Shown here in pieces: positions 23,261 through 33,159 of a DNA stretch of 64,000 nt; the first letter of the stretch is position 1; each line of letters begins with the position of its first letter. A program made the translations under genes and the position numbers. The stretch lies in contig CM062213.1 of NCBI GenBank assembly GCA_031216445.1, forward strand, positions 1,459,001 through 1,523,000. Direction: 5' to 3'. Below the pieces are notes generated by a model that was not told where the DNA came from, made no database searches, and saw only the letters and a program-made list of their open reading frames with translations. The DNA is from Lateolabrax maculatus (Eukaryota > Chordata > Actinopteri > Acropomatiformes > Lateolabracidae).

Positions 23261-23850
23261 TTCTGGTCTGTGTTGTTGCTGTTTGGGTTTTTCTGTTTTC
23301 TGTGATGTTTTTACTGGAGATGATTTAATCTTTCAGAAACGTTTTATTCCTTGTTGGTGAAGCAAATTAAATTAAAAGTCTTCCGGGTAGAATATCAGAC
23401 TGGACATGATTTCTTTCTTCAGCCAAACAGCCAACGTACCGACGTTAGCAACACAAACTACATCCTCCGAAATGATCACGTTGAATCAACAAGTTTCTAA
23501 ATCAGTTCCACCATTATAACCGTCATGAAGGGAGGATTTCAGAATCCGAACCAGGTTTATTGTTCGCCAGGTTAAGTTTTCACATACTAGGAATTTGTTG
23601 GGATGTATTAGTTGGTTCGTAACAATAAACACAAGTAAAAAACAAATTCTGCAAAGTCAAGACACATAAATGTAAAATATATAATAGAAATATTTGCTAC
23701 ACTGAATATAGAAAAATTAAAAATATGCAGTTTCTTTTTTTAAATGAAAGACTACAGTTTGTGCAGAAGGTTAACAGTGAAGTGTAGAGGATATGATCTC
23801 TGTCCAGAACTGTATTTATCACCGGACTGTTGTGTTAGACTGAATTATGG
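23261..23850. other. Intergenic sequence 3' of psmf1, nothing recognised
   Basis: AT-rich sequence without exon-like segments on either strand. No repeat family was recognised before the element fragment starting near 23850. Confidence 0.5.
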
Positions 23851-24104
23851 GCAGAATGTTCAAAATTTCCACCTTTTCCCACTTTTTCATGCCTATTCAA
23901 CTCTTCTCTACTCATTCATACTTTCAGCTACAAACTCCATTCAAACTTGTAAAAGTTCCACATCTTTCATACATTCAAGGTATTATTCAACATTCAAATC
24001 CTATTAATACTTTGGAAATACTTAATTATAATGAAAGTCAATGAGAAAAACATTCAAAACCACTCATTTCACCTCATTTCAAAAATCATGAAATTCTCAG
24101 CCCT
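23850..24104 (+). repeat. Left part of a dispersed element interrupted by the minisatellite
   Basis: TTCATACTTTCAGC and GTTCCACATCTTTCATACAT (from 23955), followed by TATTATTCAAC, match in order and orientation the segments at 28154 and 28344-28380 on the far side of the large tandem array. The family (runs of TTCATAC and TATTCAAC) is common in teleosts as far as I recall. No coding capacity is seen. Confidence 0.55.
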
Positions 24105-27100
24105 TTATCGTTTTTGTTGTTTAATTCGTCGTTTTTGTTTTTTTGTTGTTTATATTGTTTTTTCGTCGTTTTTGTTTATTTTGTCGTTTTTATTTTTTTC
24201 CTCATTTTTGTTGTTTTTTTGTCGTTTTTATTGTTTATAGTGTCGTTTTTGTTGTTTGTAGTGTCGTTTTTTCGTCGTTTTTGTTGTTTATACTGTTGTT
24301 TTTGTTGTTTTTTGTCGTTTTTGTTGTTTATAGTGTCGTTTTTGTTGTTTTTTTCATCGTTTTTGTTTATAGTGTCATTTTTGTTGTTTATAGTGTAGTT
24401 TTTTGTGGTTTATAGTGTAGTTTTTGTTGTTTATTTCATCGTTTTTGTTGTTTTTGTTGTTTTTCTCGTCGTTTTTGTTGTTTATTTCATCGTTTTTGTT
24501 GTTTATTTTGTCGTTTTTATAGTTTTTTACGTCGTTTTTGTTGTTTTTTGTCGTTTTTGTTGTTTATAGTGTCGTTTTTGTTGTTTTTTGTTGTTTATAC
24601 TGTTGTTTTTTGTTGTTTATGTTGTTTTTCCGTCGTTTTTGTTGTTTTTTTCGTCGTTTTTGTTGTTTTTTGTTGTTTTTGTTGTTTATACTGTCGTTTT
24701 TGTTGTTTATTTCATCGTTTTTGTTATTTTTTGTTGTTTTTATTGTTTTTTTCGTCGTTTTCGTCGTTTTTTGTCGTTTTTGTTGTTTGTAGTGTCGTTT
24801 TTGTCGTTTTTTGTTGTTTAAAGTGTCGTTTTTGTTGTTTTTTTCGTCATTTTTGTTGTGTTTTTGTTGTTTTTATTGTTTTTTCGTCGTTTTTGTGGTT
24901 TATTTCGTCGTTTTTGTTGTTTTTTCGTTGTTTTTTGTTGTTTATACTGTCGTTTTTGTTGTTTATTTTGTCGTTTTTGTTGTTTTTTTCGTCGTTTTTG
25001 TTGTTTTTTGTCGTTTTTGTTGTTTATAGTGTCGTTTTTGTCGTTTTTCTGTCGTTTATAGTGTCGTTTTATTTGTTTAGTGTCGTTTATGTTGTTTATA
25101 GTGTCGTTTTTGTTGTTTTTGCGTCGTTTTTGTTGTTTATACTGTTGTTTTTGTTGTTTTTTTGTCGTTTTTGTTGTTTTTTTGTCGTTTTTGTTGTTTG
25201 TATCTCGTTTTTTGTTGTTTTTTTGTCGTTTTTTTGTCGTTTTTGTCGTTGTTGTTTGTAGTGTCGTTTTTGTCGTTTTTTGTTGTTTATAGTGTCGTTT
25301 TTGTTGTTTTTTTCGTCATTTTTGTTGTGTTTTTGTTGTTTTTATTGTTTTTTCGTCGTTTTTGTGGTTTATTTCGTCGTTTTTGTTGTTTTTTCGTTGT
25401 TTTTGTTGTTTTTTCGTTGTTTTTTGTTGTTTATACTGTCGTTTTTGTTGTTTTTTGTTGTTTATTTTGTCGTTTTTGTTGTTTTTTTCGTCGTTTTTGT
25501 TGTTTATAGTGTCGTTTTTGTTGTTTATAGTGTCGTTTTATTTGTTTATAGTGTCGTTTATGTTGTTTATAGTGTCGTTTTTGTTGTTTTTGCGTCGTTT
25601 TTGTTGTTTATACTGTTGTTTTTTTGTTTTTTTGTCGTTTTAGTGTCGTATAGTATAGTGTCGTTTTTTTGTCGTTTTTGTTGTTTTTAGTGTCGTTTTT
25701 TGTTGTTTTTGCGTCGTTTTTGCGTCGTTTTAGTTGTTTATTTTGTTGTTTTTTGTCGTTTTTGTTATTTATAGTGTATTTATTTGTCGTTTTTGTTGTT
25801 TTTAGTGTCGTTTTTTGTTGTTTTTGCGTCGTTTTTGTTGTTTATTTTGTTTTTTTTGTCGTTTTTGCTGTTTCTATCATTTTTTTGTTGTTTTTGTTGT
25901 TTATAGTGTCTTTTTTGTTCTTTATAGTGTCGTTTTTTGTTGCTTTTTGGTAGTTTTTGTTGTTTTTTTGTCGTTTTTGTTTTTTTATCTCTTTTTTGTC
26001 GTTTTTGTTGTTTATAGTGTCGTTTTTTGTTGTTTTAGTGTCTTTTTTGTTGTTTTTATGTCATTTTTTGTCATTTTTTGGTATTGTTGTTTATGGTGTC
26101 GTTTTTGTTGTTTTTTTGTCGTTTTTGTTGTCTATAGTGTTGTTTTTTGTCGTTTTTGTTGTTTATAGTGTCGTTTTTGTTGTTTTTTTGTCATTTTTGT
26201 TGTTTATAGTGTTGGTTTTTGTTGTTTATAGTTTCGTTTTTTGTCGTTTTTGTTGTTTTTTTGTTATTTATAGTGTCGTTTTTGTCGTTTCTGTTGTTTA
26301 TAGTGTTATTTTTTGTCGTTTGTGTTGTTTATAGTGTTGTTTTTGTTGGTTTTTTGTCGTTTTTGTTGGTTTTTTGTCGTTTTTGTTGTTTAAAGTGTCG
26401 TTTTTGTTGTTTTTTGTTGTTGATAGTGTAGTTTTTTGTGGTTTATACTGTCGTTTTTGTTGTTTATTATATCGATTTTGTTGTTTTTTTGTCGTTTTTA
26501 TTGTTTTTTACGTCGTTTTTGTTGTTTTTTGTCGTTTTTGTTGTTTATAGTGTTGTTTTTGTTGTTTTTTGTTGTTTATAGTGTTGTTTTTTGTTGTTTA
26601 TATTGTTTTTTTTTCGGTTTTGTTGTTTTTTTTGTCGTTTTTGTTGTTTTTTGTTGTTTTTGTTGTTTATACTGTCGTTTTTGTTTTTTGTCATCGTTTA
26701 ATTCATCATTTTTTTGTTTTTTTGTCGTTTTTGTTGTTTATACTGTCATTTTTGTTGTTTTTCTGTTGTTTTTGTTGTTTATACTGTCGTTTTTGTTGTT
26801 TTTTTGTCGTTTTTGTTGTTTATAGTGTGGTTTCTGTTGTTTTTTTCATCGTTTTTGTGGTTTATAGTGTCGTTTTTTGTTGTTTATAGTGTCGTTTTTT
26901 GTTGTTTATAGTGTCGTTTTTGTAGTTTTTGTTGTCGTTTTTGTAGTTATTGTTGTTGTTTTTGTTGTTTTTTTCAGTTTTGTTGTTTATAGTGTCGTTT
27001 TGTTGTTTTTTGAAGTTTTTGTCGTTTATAGTGTCGTTTTTGTTGTTTTTTTGTTTTCTTTTTTTGACGTTTTTGTCGTTTAGTGTCGTTTTGTCGTTTA

Positions 27101-28065
27101 TAGTGTCGTTATTTGTTGTTTTTCTGTCTTTTTTGTTGTTTATAATGTCGTTTTTGTATTTTATAGTCTCATTTTTTGTCGTTTTTATTGTTTTTTTCGT
27201 CGTTTTTGTTCTTTATGGTGTTGTTTTTGTTGTTTTTTTGTCGTTTTTGTTGTTTTTTCGTCGTTTTTGTTGTTTTTTTGTAGTTTTTGTTTTTTTGTAG
27301 TTTTTGTTGTTTATAGTGTCGTTTTTGTTGTTTTTTGTTGTTTATAGTGTCGTTTTTGTCATTTTTTGTTTTTTTCTGTCTTTTTTTGTTGTTCATAGTG
27401 TTGTTTTCATGTCGTTTTTGTTGTTTATAATGTCGTTTTTGTTGTTTTTGTTCTTTATAGTGTCGTTTTTTTGTTGTTGTTTTTGTTTTTCTGTCGTTTT
27501 GTGTTGTTTATAGTGTCCTTTTTGTAATTTTTGTTTGTATAGTGTCATTTTTTTTTCACTTTTGTTGTTTTTCCATCGTTTTTTTACTTTACTTAATTTC
27601 CCTTTGGGGATGAATAAAGTAATCTATCTATCTATCTTTTTTGTTTATAAGTTCATTTTTGCCGTTTTTTATTTCGTTTGCAGTCGTTTTTTGTCTTTTT
27701 TTGTTTTTTTGTTGTTTATAGTGTCATTTTTGTTGTCGTTTTTGTTGTTAATAGTGTCATTTTTTGTCTTTGTTTGTTGTTTTTTGTTGTTTATAGTGTT
27801 GTTTTTTTTGTTGTCCTTTTTGTTGTTTATAGTCTCATTTGTTGTCGTTTTTGTTGTTTTTTTGGTCATTTTTTGTTTTTTATAGTGTCGTTTTTTGTCG
27901 CTTTTGTTGTTTTTCTGTTGTTTCTTGTTATTTATAGTCATTTTTTTGTTTTTTACGTTGTTTTTGTTTTTTTGGTCGTTTTTGTTCATAATGTCGTTTT
28001 ATGTGGTTTTTCTGTCGTTTTTTTTTGTCGTTTTTGTTGTTTAGTGTCCTTTTTTGTCAGCATGT
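24105..28065 (+). repeat. Large T/G-rich minisatellite, about 4 kb, unit like GTCGTTTTTGTTGTTTATAGT
   Basis: Nearly 4 kb is built from short units of about 20-21 bp: GTCGTTTTTGTTGTTT followed by ATAGT, TTTT, TTTC or ACT. Higher-order blocks recur; for example CATTTTTGTTGTGTTTTTG appears near 24848 and near 25317. The plus strand is almost only T and G. C occurs mainly in the TCG step, so most units keep a CpG or its TpG decay product. Stop codons are rare in some frames, so long plus-strand frames (up to 237 codons, rich in Phe, Val, Cys and Leu) run through it. They are by-products of the repeat, with no start context or conserved domain. A LINE tail is embedded near 27.6 kb. Confidence 0.92.
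27585..27640 (+). mobile_element. LINE-type 3' tail embedded in the minisatellite
   Basis: TTAATTTCCCTTTGGGGATG then AATAAAGTAATCTATCTATC is the typical 3' end of fish non-LTR elements, ending in an (ATCT)n tail. Only the extreme 3' end is present, as in 5'-truncated insertions. It interrupts the tandem array. Confidence 0.6.
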
Positions 28066-28099
28066 GGTGGATGTGACTAAGACACACACACACAGGATT

Positions 28100-28480
28100 T
28101 TTGCTTTTTTTGAGTTTTTCAAGCATTTTTCATGTCGAATCTTCTAATTCATACTTTCATGTGTAAACCAGAAATTTTGAACACATTTCATACCTTCTCA
28201 GTTTTATTCAACTTTTAACTCCCATTCATAATATTTAGACCGTTTCACACTTTTTTTTACTAATTCATACTCCCTCCAGCTGCTTCAAGCTAGTTCAAAC
28301 CAGCAATCCAGTGTAGCGTCAGCCTTTTAACAAACATTTAACTATTCCACATCTTTTATACATTTTTGATATTATTCAACTGACTTTTACTAAACTTTAG
28401 CAATCCAGTTTAGCGTTAGCCTTTCGGCAGTCAGCATTCACACCGTAATTTCTTCAGAAATTGCCTTTTCTAGTTCTAGC
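28100..28480 (+). repeat. Right part of the dispersed element flanking the minisatellite
   Basis: Contains ATTCCACATCTTTTATACAT (28344) with TATTATTCAAC, CAATCCAGTTTAGCGTTAGC, and the ending GTAATTTCTTCAGAAATTGC with CTTTTCTAGTT. This matches the family seen on the left of the array (23850-24104), in the same orientation. Confidence 0.6.
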
Positions 28481-29555
28481 TTGCTGTACCTAATAAACTG
28501 GTCACTGTGTGTTGAAACGTAGTCGCAGTTTGTGCCTCATGTCTTAGTGTTACATCTCAGTCAGAGCGAAGCGTTCGTTTCTCTGAATAAATATCCAGAA
28601 GGATAAAAACATTTTCTGGCCGCTGTGTGACAAGAAGGATTTCCCAAGTTTCGCCTCTGTTTCACACTTCAAACAAAGACGGGGGGAAGGATTCCTTTCT
28701 TCTCTTGGATTTGGTGAGTTTGCCCTTGAAGACTGAGACCTGCAGCAGCTGTTGAGAGCAGGAAGCCTGTTTGTATCTTACAGGTGAGAGCGAGAGCATT
28801 TACAACACGAGTGTAGACGAGAAACTTCCTGTCTTTTCTCAACTGTTTTTAACTTCTCTTCATCTTCATCATCAGGTTTCTCTCCTCTTTGTCCTTTTTC
28901 GTCTTTATTCTCCTTATTTTTTCTTGCCTCCTCCACTGTTTCTGTCCTTCCTTTTCCTTTGTCTCTTTCTTCTCTCCTCCCATTCTCCTCATGTATTTCT
29001 TCTCTCTGACTTTCTGCCTCCTATCATTTCCTTTTGTCCTTCTTCTGTGTCCTTCCTCCTCCTTCATGTCTCCTCTTCTTTCTCTCCAAGTTCATGTTAC
29101 GTTCTGTTCTCTCCTTCCTCATGTTCTCTTGTTACTTTCTCTCTCTCTGACCTTGACCCTAATTGTCTACATTTGTCTTTGGTTCTCCTTTCCTTCTTCT
29201 TCAAACACATTCAAATCCAGTGAAGAACACAGTCTGTTAAGTGTTTTACAGCCTTTATTCTTTGTCTCTTTCTTTCTAACCTTTTTACTTATTTGTCTCA
29301 TTAGCTTCAGCTCAACAAGCTGTTCTTACCCTGCAGGCAGGTGACAAACAGCCATCTCCAGCTCTCTGTGTCGCAGGGAGCGCTGAGAGGTAAATATAGT
29401 ATCAGACACCACAGGTGGGCGATGCTCTGCTGCTCTCAGGTGCCAGAAATGTTCAGGCCAGAGTCTGAAAACAGGCAGCGGAGTTAAAACAAGGGAGGTA
29501 AACTCCAGGCGATCATCACGAGCCACTGATGCAGCAATATAAATCCACTCAACGA
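28481..29555. other. Intergenic, pyrimidine-rich, nothing coding
   Basis: The first 350 bp are unremarkable. From about 28860 to 29300 the plus strand is rich in TTCTTCTCCTCC-like pyrimidine sequence with a few ATGTC interruptions, giving artefactual frames rich in Ser, Leu and Phe. No splice-bounded coding exon was recognised. Confidence 0.55.
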
Positions 29556-30115
29556 CAGTACGAGCCTGCTGGTGTTTAGCAGATATAATGTTTACCATGT
29601 CTTAGTTTAGTATGTTAGCCTTTGCTAATTGATGAACACAGAGTACAGCCGAAGCTGGTGGGGATGATCTCTGTAGGTGACTTCTGATCTTCACAAACTC
29701 CCGTGTGAATTTGCACCTGAAACTCAGCTGAATAAAGCGGCTTTTATACGTGTTATTCTCCATTTAGGTTGAAGTTGGTCAATCAAAAATCAATCAATCA
29801 ATAATTCCCTTAAAATGCTTGAAAACTAAAGTAACAAACCTCACTAAATGTGAGGAGCAGAAAGTTCAGGTATTTGTGTTTAGATGGGGGTAAAAGTAAA
29901 AAGTTGTCAGAAAAATAAATACAGTACAGATACCTGAAACCTCTGCGTAAGTACAGAAACTAAGTATTTGTACTTTGTTACTTCCCATCTCTGCTAACAC
30001 CAGATGGATTTTATCCCATTTTGTAACATTCGTGGTTCCCAGATGATGAACCCTTGGGACTCCGGGATCATTCAGATTTCCCTCCAGCGCCACCATGAGG
30101 TTCACGTTTTTGCCG
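29555..30115 (+). repeat. Dispersed element (AGCATG / GCGCCACCATGAGG type) relic
   Basis: TTTAGCAGATATAATGTTTA with CATGTCTTAGTTTAGTATGT at the left, and GATGAACCCTTGGGACTCC with CCAGCGCCACCATGAGGTTC at the right, are parts of one common teleost repeat that I recognise. The middle is diverged or interrupted (AAGTACAGA-type fragment near 29.88-29.99 kb). The frame starting ATGAGGTTCACG at 30095 is inside this repeat and is not a gene. Confidence 0.55.
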
Positions 30116-30119
30116 GAGA

Positions 30120-30965
30120 GTGAAATCCTGCAGCAGCTGGTGGACGAAGCGTCTCCCGTAACATTTCCTGCTTCATGTTTTAAACTCATTTACGTGCAGA
30201 CGATGTGGTTTTTTGCTCTCAGCTGTTCTAAACCTGCTTTCTTCAACTGTTTGAGTCTTGATGCTGTTGGTTCATTTCTGCCTCTTAGTTCAGATTCTGT
30301 TTCTTATTCATGAACATCTTTTTACGCTCCTGGACTTTGTAAAACACAAGACATTTTATACGACCACATAAACAATCTCAGGCCTTTTCCTCTTTTTTTA
30401 ATTAACTAAATGAGATGCAGAAGATGAAGGGAAATGAGAGGTGAGATTCACCCGACATGTTTCCTGTTAGATTTAATTAGAGCTGCTGAAGGAGGCATGA
30501 TTATGTGTCTGTAGGAGCTAAAAATACATGTTTTACTTACTTTCAGCAGGTGGTTGCAGCTGATTTTCCTCTCTGGGTAGAAAGAGAAGCGAGTATCTCA
30601 TTGTGTCCTCTGGAAATTATTCTGCGACGATCATGAGTCATCCTGACTGTGACACCAGGCCAGAAACACTTACTGAAGACCGACAGCAGAGAGAGAAGTA
30701 ATGAATCAAAAGATAATGATAGGACTCAGTGGGAGGGAGACAAACAGAGACAAAGAACAACATGCAGGCTGTTGTTTCAGCGATAATAATGAGAAAGACC
30801 TTTAGAAAGACTAAAATAAAAAAGGATATAAAGCTGAAGAGGAGAGAGAGGAAAAAAGAGCGATAACTGTGTCACTTTAAAAAAAATCTAGAAATAAATC
30901 ACAACTTACAGAGCAGGACATACATCTGAAGGTCAGTGGCTCAATATACAAAAAACATTAAATCC
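30120..30965. other. Intergenic, nothing recognised
   Basis: AT-rich sequence with no exon-like segment, no long tandem repeat and no element I can name. Confidence 0.5.
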
Positions 30966-31140
30966 GAGGTGGAGGAAGTATTCAGTCCTTTACTGCAGTA
31001 AAAATACTAATACACTGTGAACATACTACAAAACGTCTGTGAGTATAATCAGTTGCATGCAGTTAAAGTATTTCCACAGTAAAATGTCCCTGTGCCTGTT
31101 GTACTATTATATATTCTATCATTAGATTATTATTCCTCAT
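30966..31140 (+). repeat. Dispersed element (GGAAGTATTCAGTCCTTTACT type)
   Basis: Begins GAGGTGGAGGAAGTATTCAG and TCCTTTACTGCAGTAAAAAT, the hallmark 5' end of a very common teleost short element. Related to the fragment at 17755-18170. Confidence 0.7.
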
Positions 31141-31189
31141 CATTCATGGAAAAGCAGGATTTTACTGTTGGAGCTCATTTTGAACTGTT

Positions 31190-31345
31190 TTGTATCGGAC
31201 TGCAGCTGATGATTATTTTCATTCTGGATCCATCTGCTGATTATTTTCTCCATTAATCCATTGATCGTTTGCTTTGGAAAAATGGTGAAAATAGCGAGAA
31301 ATGCAGAATCAGTGATCGTCAACTTTTTCAAAACTGTTTTAAAGT
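31190..31345 (+). repeat. CTAACGATTA-type dispersed element relic
   Basis: GATGATTATTTTCATTCTGG, TGATTATTTTCTCCATTAAT and AAAATGGTGAAAATAGCG match the family pattern (GATTATTTTC... then AAAAATGGTGAAAA). No coding capacity. Confidence 0.6.
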
Positions 31346-31935
31346 TTTTTTTATCACTTTTAGCTCACTGTTTTATTTCCAACATTCCAAATAATCTGTT
31401 TATTATTACTGTTTGTATGTAATTTCTGAGTAGTTTCTTTTTGTATTATTTAATTGTGTGATTACACTGAAATGTTCTGATCCTGAAGTGTGTGTGAGGA
31501 AGCTTACAGGGAAAAGAGCTGCTGCAGTTCAATGATTTACAGAAACAAGTTCAGGGAATCAGGAAAAAACAGGAATTGGAACACTTTATTTTGAAAAGTG
31601 AGTGTAAATAAAGTTTTAGTCCTGCGGCGGCTGGAGACTCAGTGTTGATGCTATGGTGTTGCTCAGGTATTACGGTGCAGTTACATGGCCACTGCACCGT
31701 TATACCCTAGCAACTACTTATTGGGAGGTTGCTATGGTGATTCTAAAAGGTTGCTGAGCTGGCTGTTTAACTTGTTGAATGGTTTCCGTAGCAACAATCA
31801 TCCTCAAGGTTTACGTGAGTTGTTCTGCGAGTTCAGTGACTGGACGTTGAGCGTCGGGTGACCAAACAAAACAAGATGGAGAAGAGAGAACAGACGAGAC
31901 GGGCAGAGAAGGAGGGGGAATAAAAGACAGACTGA

Positions 31936-31984
31936 CGGATGGATGGATGGATGGATGGATGGATAGATGGATAGATGGATGGAG
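31936..31984. repeat. (GGAT)n / (AGAT)n microsatellite
   Basis: About 12 tandem GATG tetranucleotides with AGATGGATAGATGG variants. Confidence 0.9.
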
Positions 31985-32029
31985 GGCTACCTGCATTATC
32001 CTCCAGCTGGGAGTGTGTGTGTCCACTTG

Positions 32030-32145
32030 TATTACTCATGTTGTGGGGACATCAGCCTGCGCACACAGTCACATTGTGGGGACTCGCCTTCCTTCTGGGG
32101 ACAGAACGCAGGTCCCCAAAACGTACATCATTAAAGTTTAGGAGG
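32030..32145 (+). repeat. TTGTGGGGAC-type dispersed repeat
   Basis: GTTGTGGGGACATCAGCC, CACATTGTGGGGACTCGC and TCTGGGGACAGAACGCAGGT contain the TGTGGGGAC core repeated three times. This is a recurrent teleost repeat related to the GTCCTCACAAGTATAG element seen near 52.0 kb. Confidence 0.5.
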
Positions 32146-32611
32146 AAGACTTGGTTTAGTGTTAGAGTACGGCTCCAGGAAATGAATGCAAGTCAATGTA
32201 ATGTCTTCTGAAGTGATGGAAACATGACTGTGTGTGTGTGTGAGGTAATAAATCTCCTGTCGTCACCATATGAGACACGTCAGCTGTGACTCGGAGACGC
32301 TGGAGGGACGACGAGTTTGAGGTCAGTTACAGGAAGTCTGAAAGATGACATCACTTAACCTTCTCAGAGTGGAGTCGCCTCTAACGCCGACGTCCGAAGC
32401 CTCATCAGGCGGGAATGTGAATGGGAACTAAGGTCACTACAGTTCATGGACCAGTGGTCGTGTTGAGGTGTCTGTTCAGGCTGTTAAATCACATCCAACG
32501 GTTCAGTTTTAATTATAAAATGCAAAACTAAAACGACTGTATCAGTTATTCCAAGATGTTTGTCGAGGAGCTACGAAGAGCAGCAACACCCAGTCTGTGA
32601 CGATGTGTTAT

Positions 32612-32890
32612 TACCATAGACTGTTTAAATGAAGTGGACGTAGCCTCCGTGACGTCACCCATTGGTTTGTGGGCGTTTGTTTGAAGCCTTTCTGCTGTAA
32701 AGTTGGGCTCTTTAACATGGAGGTCTATGGGGATTGACTCGCGTGTGGCGCCTCAAGTGGCCATTCGAGGAACTGCGCGGCTTCCCGAGCGGCGTTAGTC
32801 TGTCGGTCACACATAACAACTATCAGACGGATTCCTCTGAATTTTCCTCTGGCGCCATCATCATCAACATGTTAATGTGTTTCAATACTT
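32612..32890 (+). repeat. Dispersed element (CCATAGACTGT...GTGACGTCACCCATTGG type)
   Basis: ACCATAGACTGTTTAAATGA, GTAGCCTCCGTGACGTCACC and CATTGGTTTGTGGGCGTTTG match a common teleost nonautonomous element. From about 32820, CCTCTGGCGCCATCATCATC belongs to a second family (the one also present near 29.6-30.1 kb and 47.7 kb), so two elements abut here. Confidence 0.7.
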
Positions 32891-33159
32891 TGGCTGCAGA
32901 CTCTTGTTAAACACCGAGTTTCTCTTCAGTGCCACGACAGTTACACCTGTTTAGTTACACCTGAATCAACAAAGAGATAGTCAGATGCAGATTAATCAAT
33001 ATGCATATAAAATATATACATATGATATGATTTAAATGTTGTTCTGTATTTTAAGATGACTGACCTGCAGTGAGCAGGTCCTGATGTTAACCTGCTTAAA
33101 TACAAATGAGGTTCAGATTAAGGTTAAAAGAGAAAGTCAGACACACTGGATTAAAAACA

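Noticed and set aside
24114..27885. Many overlapping long plus-strand frames (up to 237 codons) rich in Phe, Val, Cys and Leu
   Set aside because: They are frames through a T/G minisatellite whose unit rarely contains stop codons. There is no start context, no domain, and the frame shifts with every unit-length change.
30095..30313. 72-codon frame starting ATGAGGTTCACG
   Set aside because: The start lies in a recognisable dispersed repeat (GCGCCACCATGAGG), and the rest is hydrophobic noise.
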